A stretch of 64,000 nucleotides of DNA from Olavius sp. associated proteobacterium Delta 1 (GTDB lineage Bacteria > Desulfobacterota > Desulfobacteria > Desulfobacterales > JAFDCJ01), in contig CACVKW010000064.1 in the NCBI GenBank assembly GCA_902749685.1, positions 1 through 64,000 on the forward strand, written 5' to 3'. Position numbers and translations under genes: made by a program. The notes beneath the pieces were generated by a model. It was not told where the DNA came from, made no database searches, and saw only the letters and a list, made by a program, of their open reading frames with translations. This document shows positions 57,420-64,000 of the stretch, piece after piece (positions within the stretch are counted from its first letter, which is position 1; each line of letters starts with the position of its first letter).

Positions 57420-59090
57420 ATGATAAAATTTCGAAGTCAGAAAATACTGCAGCGGCCCAGGTGGTCCAAGGTACGTGCGCTTTTCAAATCCATGGGATAC
57501 AGCGACGATGACCTGTCACGTCCCCTGATTGGAATCGCCAACTCGTGGAACCGCATTGTCCCCGGGCACAGCAACCTGCGCAGCGTCGCTGAGTATGTGA
57601 CCCAGGGTATTCTCCAAGCCGGCGGAACGCCGCTGGAGTTCGGCGTAATTGCGGCCTGTGACGGCATTGCCAACGGCCATGAAGGCATGCATTACCTCCT
57701 GCCGTCACGGGAAATTATTGCCGGAAGCATTGAAATCATGGTGCAGGCCCATCGGCTGGACGGGGTGGTGATGCTGGGCTCCTGCGACAAGATTGTGCCG
57801 GGTATGCTTATGGCTGCAGCCAGACTGGATGTACCTGCGATTCAGGCCGTGGGGGGGCCGGCCGAAGGCGGTTGCGAGTTCGACGGACGCGCAGCCGATA
57901 TCACTTCCATTGCCGAGGGATTGGGGATGCTCCAGGCCGGTCGAATTGACGAAGACACTTACAACCAACTCGAGGATCAGGTTATGCCGACCTGCGGCTC
58001 CTGCTCATTCCTGGGCACAGCCAATTCCATGGGATGTGTGGCCGAGGCTTTGGGCATCTGTTTGCCGGGCACAGCGACTATCCCCGCGACCCATGCCGAT
58101 CGGCTGCGTGCTGCCCAGCGTTCCGGCCGGCGGATTGTGGACCTGGTTCATCGTGAAATTTCAGCCCGGCGGATCATCAACCGGATGGGCATCGAAAACG
58201 CCATCCGGGTGACAGCTGCCATCGGCGGCTCCACCAATGTGGCATTGCATTTGCCGGCTATTGGTCACGAGGCCGGGGTGGCTGTTTCCATGACCCGCTT
58301 CGACGAACTGTGTCGCAGCACTCCCCAAATCGCCCGGATTTATCCGGCCGCAGCGCCGAATGTACCGGATTTTCATCGAGCCGGTGGTGTGCCCGCCGTC
58401 ATGCGCGAGATTCTGCCCCTGCTTCACGGAGAGGCCCAAACTGTATCGGGCAGGACCCTGGCCGAAAATCTGGTAAACATACCTGCCGGCGACCCGGCAG
58501 TTATTCGATCCCGTGAAAATCCGTGGCGCAACGAGGGCGGCCTGGCGGTTCTGCGCGGAAATTTGGCTCCTGATACGGCCGTCACCAAGCCGGCTGCTAT
58601 TGATTCGGCCATGCACCTGTTTACAGGCAAGGCCAGATGTTTTGACTCCGAGGAGGCTGCCAACCAGGCCATCATGGGTGGAGATATTCAAGCCGGAAAT
58701 GTGGTGGTGATACGCTACGAGGGGCCTAAAGGAGGTCCGGGCATGCGGGAGATGGCAACTGCTATGAAACTGCTTTATGGGCGGGGACTGGCCTTGAAGA
58801 CAGCCATTATCACCGACGGACGGTTTTCCGGGACCAACAACGGCTGTTTTGTCGGTCACATTTCTCCGGAGGCTGCCGAAGGAGGGCCGATCGCCGCCGT
58901 CATTGACGGTGATAGCATCACCATCGATATTGCCAACCGGAGCATTCAGCTGGAGGTCGACAACGATGAATTAAACGCCCGACTATCCCGGTGGCAGAGG
59001 CCTGCAAGAAAAGTCACCAGCGGTTACCTGGGCCTTTATTCCAGGCTGGCTTCTTCTGCGGCAGAGGGGGCCGTTCTGAAACTCGATTAA
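57420..59090 (+). CDS. ilvD: Dihydroxy-acid dehydratase (IlvD/Edd family)
   Basis: 556 residues. Family motifs: PLIGIANSWNRIVPGHSNL, AACDGIANGHEGMHYLLPSRE, GVVMLGSCDKIVPGMLMAA, MPTCGSCSFLGTANSMGC and ITDGRFSGTNNGCFVGHISPEAAEGG. These cover the Fe-S cluster Cys positions and the active site. It catalyses the third step of branched-chain amino-acid synthesis; related sugar-acid dehydratases share the fold, but the size and motifs fit IlvD. It is isolated from other ilv genes. ATG 57420 with a GAGGGAG about 13 bases upstream. Confidence 0.92.
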   Translation: MIKFRSQKILQRPRWSKVRALFKSMGYSDDDLSRPLIGIANSWNRIVPGHSNLRSVAEYVTQGILQAGGTPLEFGVIAACDGIANGHEGMHYLLPSREIIAGSIEIMVQAHRLDGVVMLGSCDKIVPGMLMAAARLDVPAIQAVGGPAEGGCEFDGRAADITSIAEGLGMLQAGRIDEDTYNQLEDQVMPTCGSCSFLGTANSMGCVAEALGICLPGTATIPATHADRLRAAQRSGRRIVDLVHREISARRIINRMGIENAIRVTAAIGGSTNVALHLPAIGHEAGVAVSMTRFDELCRSTPQIARIYPAAAPNVPDFHRAGGVPAVMREILPLLHGEAQTVSGRTLAENLVNIPAGDPAVIRSRENPWRNEGGLAVLRGNLAPDTAVTKPAAIDSAMHLFTGKARCFDSEEAANQAIMGGDIQAGNVVVIRYEGPKGGPGMREMATAMKLLYGRGLALKTAIITDGRFSGTNNGCFVGHISPEAAEGGPIAAVIDGDSITIDIANRSIQLEVDNDELNARLSRWQRPARKVTSGYLGLYSRLASSAAEGAVLKLD

Positions 59091-59139
59091 TATTCGGGGG
59101 TAAATCGAGCCGCTAAGGCGCTAAGGGTGGATCAGCCCT

Positions 59140-59313
59140 TATATTAAATTGACAGAATGCATTCCTTCGAAACTTGTCCGCCGGAGGAGGATTCGACATT
59201 CATTATTCGATATTCGCTTTTTATATTTGTATGAGACCCAGCGTTGCCAAAGTCTCTTTTTAGATTAGACTGGCCGTTTTTCAGGCTGGCGGCGGGGCTA
59301 ACATCTGAAACGT
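59140..59313 (-). repeat. Composite dispersed repeat (R1 plus R2), copy D, inverted
   Basis: Read from the minus strand: R1-like sequence (CGTTTCAGATGTTAGCCCCGCC; CGGCCAGTCTAATCTAAAAAGAGAC) then R2-like GCGAATATCGAATAATGAATGTCGAAT. The same order as the copies at 39176 and 41241, in inverse orientation. Fills most of the gap after ilvD. Confidence 0.6.
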
Positions 59314-59363
59314 TTAGTTACCTTGTTTGTGCTTGGTGTCTGGCTGATGTACTGACTGGTTGC

Positions 59364-60437
59364 TCAAGCCATCGGTCCCGGCGTCGTAGAGGTAATGGCA
59401 GGGTCTTCTTCAAACGGGTTGGTGGGGGTCAGTTCCAGGTCATGGATTTTGGCAAGCAGGGTCTTGTAGCTGATTCCCAGGATTTTATTAGCCCGGCTGC
59501 GGTTCCAGCCCGTTTTAGCAAGAACATATGAAATGACCTGTTTTTCAACAAAATCTGATGTTCTTTTCCCGATCTCTTTTAAAGATAAAGATTTTAATTT
59601 TGGTTCTTCACCATTGAAACCTAAAAGGTTTACCAAGTCCGGCAACGGCTCACTACGGAAAGAAGCTTTAGCGACAGTTTCAGAATTATTGCTGGCGATC
59701 ATTGAATCGAGGATGTCTTCGTCCTCGTTGAGGATTATAATTCGTCGGAGCACATTTTGAAGTTCCCGCACGTTTCCCGGCCAATGGTATTTACATAATC
59801 GATCAATCATTCCATTTCTGAGGGCGGCGGATTGCTTTCTACCGAATTCCAGCGCATATTTTTCACCGTAATATTTGATTAAATACGGGATATCTTCCGG
59901 TCGATTGCGCAATGGTTCGATCTGTAGTATTGTCTCATTTATTCGATAATACAGGTCCGCCCGGAATTTTTCTTCTTTGAGGTCCTGTTTTAGATCATGG
60001 TTGGTAGCAGCAATAATCCAAACGTTGCTCCGGAAGGTGTTTTCCGAGCCCAGCGGTGTAAATTCACCATCCTGGAGGGCATGCAAAAGCTTGGCCTGAA
60101 GCGGAAAAGGCATATCTCCAATTTCATCCAGAAACAGCAGTCCTCCATGTGCCTGTTCAAATTTACCACGCATCTTTCGAACTGCCCCGGTAAAGGCCCC
60201 CTGTTCATAGCCAAACATTTCACTTTCAAGGAGCGTATCCTGTAAGGCTGCACAGTTGACTTTCACAAATGCGTTGTCGAACCTTGGCGATTGCTCGAAT
60301 AACATTTTAACCACCAACTCCTTGCCGACACCGGTTTCTCCGCAGACAACCGTGTTAAGGCCGGCTGCTGCAACCTTTTGAATTTGTTTCTTTATTGTTT
60401 CAATATTGGCGCTTACTCCGATCAGTTCTGTTTTCAT
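59364..60437 (-). CDS. Sigma-54 activator without a sensor domain (AAA+ and Fis HTH)
   Basis: 357 residues. AAA+ domain from residue 1: Walker A GETGVGKE, canonical loop GAFTGA in EQGAFTGAVRKMRG, Walker B FLDEIGDMP, sensor regions WPGNVRELQN. C-terminal Fis-type helix-turn-helix (VLAKTGWNRSRANKILGISYKTLLAKIHDLEL), with a linker of about 60 residues before it. There is no N-terminal regulatory domain, so activity is probably controlled by partner proteins or expression. Target genes unknown; the neighbouring pseudogene and dsbD are on the same strand, upstream of it. Confidence 0.92.
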   Translation of the reverse strand: MKTELIGVSANIETIKKQIQKVAAAGLNTVVCGETGVGKELVVKMLFEQSPRFDNAFVKVNCAALQDTLLESEMFGYEQGAFTGAVRKMRGKFEQAHGGLLFLDEIGDMPFPLQAKLLHALQDGEFTPLGSENTFRSNVWIIAATNHDLKQDLKEEKFRADLYYRINETILQIEPLRNRPEDIPYLIKYYGEKYALEFGRKQSAALRNGMIDRLCKYHWPGNVRELQNVLRRIIILNEDEDILDSMIASNNSETVAKASFRSEPLPDLVNLLGFNGEEPKLKSLSLKEIGKRTSDFVEKQVISYVLAKTGWNRSRANKILGISYKTLLAKIHDLELTPTNPFEEDPAITSTTPGPMA

Positions 60438-60658
60438 TTGATTATCTCTTAAGTCGTTAGTTTTAATTAGAACGCCAGGAAACTACCATCCCCGGCCAAA
60501 GTTGTTCGTATACTATATCGGTAATTCTCTAAAATACTTAAGGAATATGTAAGAGAATTAGTTCGCTGCGCTCACAACGGGAATCATGTAAGGATGGCCT
60601 CCGGCTCGTAGAGAGGGCTGATATGGGTGATTACATTTACCTGTAGTGTTAAGGACTT

Positions 60659-62105
60659 TTACCGTCTGAGCGCCATGAGACGGTGGAAGATGCCTTTGAC
60701 TGTAGGTGTCAGACGCGCCCTGTTGTAGGCGTCGCCGCATTGACGGATAGCCTCTGCCGTTGTTGGGTAAGGGTGAATCACATTGGCCAGTTTAGCGAGT
60801 CCCATCCCGCTTTGTATCGCCACTGTGATCTCGCTGATCAGATCGCCGGCATGGCCTCCGACAATTGTACGCCCAGTATTTGATCGGTGCCCTTTTTAAC
60901 GTGAATCTTCACTAAACCTTCGGCCTCACCGTCAACAATGCCGCGGTCGACATCGGCAATTTCACGGGTAAATGTTGTATAGCCGATGTTGCGTTCCTGC
61001 AGGTCTTTCCCATAGAGCCCGACATGGGCAACCTCCGGGTCTGTGTATGTCGCCCATGGAATGAGCAAATTTGAGAATTTGTCGCGTCCAAAAAAAAGGG
61101 CGTTGCGGATCACTAAACGCGCCCCAAAATCAGCCACGTGCGTAAACTGGTATTTGCTTGCCACGTCCCCGACGGCGTATACATCCGGGTTGGTAGTTTG
61201 CAGGCGGTCATTGACCTGGATTCCCATTCGGTTGTCGAATGTGACACCGGCATCTTCCAGGCCGAGGCCCTCAACGGACGGTTTACGTCCGGTTGCCAGT
61301 AACAGGGGGTCGAATTCCAATGCACGGTCCCCACGACGGTCTGCCAGAAATACCGTTAGATCTGAATTACCGCTGCGGCCGCCTTGGCGCACCGCAACAG
61401 CGCTTTGGATGGAACGCAGCCTACGGTGAGGCAGTCGCCACCGAGCAGGTGTGATTCGATCAGCGCCACCCGCGCACCAACGCCCGCGGCTCCGGCCGCC
61501 GACCCCAGGCCACCGGCGCCGGCGCCGATCACCACCAGGTTATATATGGTTTTGGGTTTTGGCTCGACCCACTTTTTCGGATGCACGCGGTTTAAAAGCT
61601 CGATGTTGTATTCATCAAGCGGTGCGATGCCGCAGGCAGCAAGATTGACCTGTTCCAACGCTGCCAGGTTCGGGTCGCGCTGCGGGATTTCCGGCTGAAG
61701 GGTCAGTGTTTGATTTTGCGACGCTGCCAGGGACGTAATGAAGTCAGCCCAACCGACGGCGCTGCCATCGGGTTTGTGCGCCACCGAACCGTGATCTTCA
61801 TCCGTAAGGAAGCGGTAGAACAATTTTTTATTTTCGAAAGGGTGTGCATCCTGTATATGATGAAATACGCCTGAATTGAGCATCATATTGCCGATTCGCA
61901 CCGCATCCTCTTCATGGCCGTCGATATTCTCATCAATCAGTTTTTTGACCGCTTCGCTGCCGACAAAGCACTTTGGGTATGTCTTCGCTGGAAATCCGTA
62001 TTTGCGGTCCCGGATGTCCAGGATACGTTTCATGCATGAGGTCAGTTCAGCAAGATCGATGCTTTCAAAATATGCCTCATCTTTCAAATATTCTTCTTTT
62101 GCCAT
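60659..62105 (-). pseudogene. Decayed DEP-domain flavoprotein disulfide reductase (mercuric-reductase-like)
   Basis: Start ATG 62105 (RBS GAAGGAGAATATC). Residues about 8-100 are a DEP domain ([32 protein letters not shown]), then a FAD-binding domain with [16 protein letters not shown] and the redox pair [16 protein letters not shown]. The frame then breaks near 61356: about 150 residues of the NAD-binding part are missing, and homology resumes in another frame (LLLATGRKPSVEGLG; DVYAVGDVASKYQFTH). A single-base loss near 60875 shifts the frame again, and the C-terminus (NVIHPYPTTAEAIR; RLTPTVKGIFHRLM) runs to TAA at 60659. Cannot make a working enzyme. Confidence 0.85.
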
Positions 62106-62250
62106 GATATTCTCCTTCCCGGACCGGTGAGCGAATATCTGCATTTCTTTATAATGTCGCCGCCAGGAGCCTGCATGGCTATCATTGCACAGTTGATGGC
62201 CAACATGGTTCAAAGTATAACTGATTTCGGATTGAATATATCCCAATTTA

Positions 62251-64000
62251 TTACGGTCTAATTTGTAATGCTTCGGTGACGGCGTTTTGGATTTGTCCGA
62301 CCGTGTAGAAGTCGTTTTTGAAAACCTGTTTGCCGTTCGGTGAGAAGATTACCAGCAGCGGGATGGTCAGGTTGCCGACCTTTCTGAGCTTGGCCTTGCC
62401 GGCAGAGTTGTTGCCGGTGATATCGACCTTCATCGGTACGATGTCGTCGCGTTCAAAAAGCGCTACGATTCTGGGACTGTTCAAAACCCCCTGTTCTATC
62501 ACTTTGCAATTCAGGCACCACTCGGCGGTAAAGACCATGACAATGACCTTGCGCTCGTTAGTTGCCGCTTCAAATCGTTTTTCGGTGTAGTATACCCAAT
62601 CTATCGGCCCCTGATCGGTCAGCCGAACTGCTCCCCAGGCGGAAAAAGCAATAACGATTATCCCAAGCGCAGTAAAGAATGCCCTTATTTTTTTACCGGT
62701 TGCGATTTGCAGTGTACGATATGTCAGCCAAGCGCCGCTCGCAAAGCTAAACAGCATCACCGGCCACCAGTATAGTTTGTTTGGTGGATTCGGGGGAGAT
62801 GACATAATAGCCGCCAGGCCAACTCCAATAAAATAAGCAGCCGCCGCGAGCATGAAAAAGCCCATGACTTCTTTTATCAGCACACTGGCCGGTCCGGTTT
62901 TTGGCATTTTCTCGACTAAAGCGGGTGAGGCTGATAGGACCAGGTAGGGTAGGGCCATTCCAATGCCGATGGCAGCAAATGTGGCGAGTGTGGTCGACGG
63001 GGGCCGGGTTGCGGCCCAGGCGGCGGCTGCCCCCATAAACGGTGCCGTGCAGGGGGTCGACAGGATTGCCGCCAATATTCCCAATCCAAAAGAACCATGT
63101 AATGTGTCCTGCTCGGGATTAATCATATAGATAAAATTGGGCAGCCGCATGGAGAAAAAACCGAACATACCGGTAGCCATAATCCCAATTATGATTCCGA
63201 CGATGATGGTAAACGCCGGATATTGGAATAGTTGATTAGTGGCGCTGAATCCGCTGACAAGGGCAATCATAACTCCCAGGGCAAGCCAGAAAACCAGTAC
63301 ACCCAGAAACATTGCCAGACCCAGCATAAAGCATTGCTTACGATTTTGCGCCACGTGGGACAAACTGATGATCTTAATCGGGATCAGGGGCAGAACACAG
63401 GGAGTGAAGTTTAGCAACATCCCGCCAAAGACGGCGGTAAGTAATAGCAGGACCAGTCCCAATCCGGAAGAAGTATCGATCGAAAATGTCCAGCCAAAGA
63501 GATCAAAATCAACACCGGCGGAGGATGGCACGGTTGCCGCTGCACCATAGGCGCTAAACAATTCTTGGTTGATTTCTGAAACATTGGTACCGATTTTAAC
63601 CACCGCCAGTGTTTCGGTAAGGGTAATTCTCTTAGGGAACAAACAGTAGGTATCCGTACAGGCCTGATATTGAAATCTTAATTTGAGATCCAGGCTGCCG
63701 GGCGCCGCAGTTTCTTCCAATTTGATCGGCAGGTAAATGATGATCTGCCCTTCATATGACATCAGGTCACCGGCTGCATATTGCGCTTTAAACGGCACTG
63801 CCTGCGGGTAGCGGGGAGCTTCGATGGTGATTGCATCCGGCGCTTCAATTACCGATACTTTTGTGGCAATGGGTTTGAAATCTTCAAAGGACTTGATTTG
63901 GCGCTCGTCGGCGTTGATATGAAAACCTTTGCTAATATCGGCCACAATCGCCAGCAAAATAGAATCACCGGGTCGGGCTAGATTTGCCGACCAGGCCGTT
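62251..64000 (-). CDS. dsbD: Thiol:disulfide interchange protein DsbD (5' end beyond the window)
   Basis: The frame is open to position 64000, so the N-terminus is missing. What is present: end of the periplasmic alpha domain with its Cys pair ([14 protein letters not shown]), eight-helix core with the two membrane Cys ([14 protein letters not shown] and [13 protein letters not shown]), and the C-terminal thioredoxin-like gamma domain with CxxC in [15 protein letters not shown]. It passes electrons from cytoplasmic thioredoxin to periplasmic redoxins. The secreted Sec-redoxin, peroxiredoxin and TlpA-like proteins encoded 8-12 kb away are plausible acceptors, by inference. Confidence 0.93.
   Translation of the reverse strand, partial: TAWSANLARPGDSILLAIVADISKGFHINADERQIKSFEDFKPIATKVSVIEAPDAITIEAPRYPQAVPFKAQYAAGDLMSYEGQIIIYLPIKLEETAAPGSLDLKLRFQYQACTDTYCLFPKRITLTETLAVVKIGTNVSEINQELFSAYGAAATVPSSAGVDFDLFGWTFSIDTSSGLGLVLLLLTAVFGGMLLNFTPCVLPLIPIKIISLSHVAQNRKQCFMLGLAMFLGVLVFWLALGVMIALVSGFSATNQLFQYPAFTIIVGIIIGIMATGMFGFFSMRLPNFIYMINPEQDTLHGSFGLGILAAILSTPCTAPFMGAAAAWAATRPPSTTLATFAAIGIGMALPYLVLSASPALVEKMPKTGPASVLIKEVMGFFMLAAAAYFIGVGLAAIMSSPPNPPNKLYWWPVMLFSFASGAWLTYRTLQIATGKKIRAFFTALGIIVIAFSAWGAVRLTDQGPIDWVYYTEKRFEAATNERKVIVMVFTAEWCLNCKVIEQGVLNSPRIVALFERDDIVPMKVDITGNNSAGKAKLRKVGNLTIPLLVIFSPNGKQVFKNDFYTVGQIQNAVTEALQIRP

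Noticed and set aside
1..64000. tRNA, rRNA, phage or integrase genes
   Set aside because: No cloverleaf-like sequence, rRNA segment or integrase motif was recognised on either strand. This was by eye, so a short RNA gene could have been missed.

Overview
The window looks like a chromosomal segment of a marine, anaerobic deltaproteobacterium, most likely a Desulfobacterales-type sulfate reducer. This is inferred from gene content only: Na+-type F0 ATPase genes with paired b and b' subunits, NifX/MTH1175-type proteins under a sigma-54 activator, a selenocysteine-containing redoxin, two dipeptide-type ABC operons, and many gene-free gaps filled with degenerate short-word repeats. No rRNA, tRNA, CRISPR array, phage or complete insertion sequence was seen.

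Layout. 1-3.3 kb: a carboxymuconolactone-decarboxylase-like protein, a YihY/BrkB membrane protein and a short MetE-like methyltransferase. 3.8-8.7 kb: a small secreted protein, TrkA, a beta-carbonic anhydrase and a convergent TrkH. 8.9-13.7 kb: a GAF protein preceded by a 29-codon small ORF, a five-gene NifX-family operon with a well-matched sigma-54 promoter, and the divergent PAS/AAA+/Fis activator. 13.8-27.5 kb: two complete paralogous peptide/nickel-type ABC operons, each encoding a binding protein, two permeases and two ATPases, separated by an unknown membrane protein. 27.8-32.3 kb: a truncated cytidylate-kinase-like gene fused directly to the end of an F0-only ATP synthase cluster (b, b', c, a four-hairpin c, a, AtpI, AtpZ). 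32.3-42.4 kb: a PQQ-type beta-propeller, then an Mrp/Mbh-type cation antiporter cluster (mnhE-F-G-DUF4040-B-C and three MnhD-type subunits). 42.4-50 kb: a duplicated-domain protein of unknown role, an intact cytidylate-kinase-like protein, a tandem universal stress protein, a response regulator and two large sensor kinases. 50-54 kb: a NhaD-like antiporter and a redoxin group (Sec-thioredoxin, peroxiredoxin, TlpA-like). 54-64 kb: a PA2779-like protein, a bifunctional-nuclease/PDZ lipoprotein, an Fe-S DUF3786 protein, IlvD, a sigma-54 activator, a decayed DEP-flavoprotein disulfide reductase and the 3' part of dsbD.

How it fits together. Much of the window concerns ion movement (Trk K+ uptake, NhaD-like, Mrp-type, Na+-signature F0) and thiol/redox control. 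The strongest unusual features are: (i) an F0 sector with no F1 genes beside it, containing a c-type proteolipid of four fused hairpins in which only hairpin 1 keeps the ion-binding Glu; (ii) an antiporter cluster in Mbh-like gene order with no redox module; (iii) an in-frame TGA followed by a perfect hairpin in a thioredoxin-fold gene, best read as selenocysteine; (iv) a clean sigma-54 promoter and TTGCA-repeat enhancer controlling the NifX operon.

Limits: all assignments come from reading the sequence and from family knowledge. No database search, structure prediction or alignment program was run. Start codons were chosen by ribosome-binding sites and overlaps.
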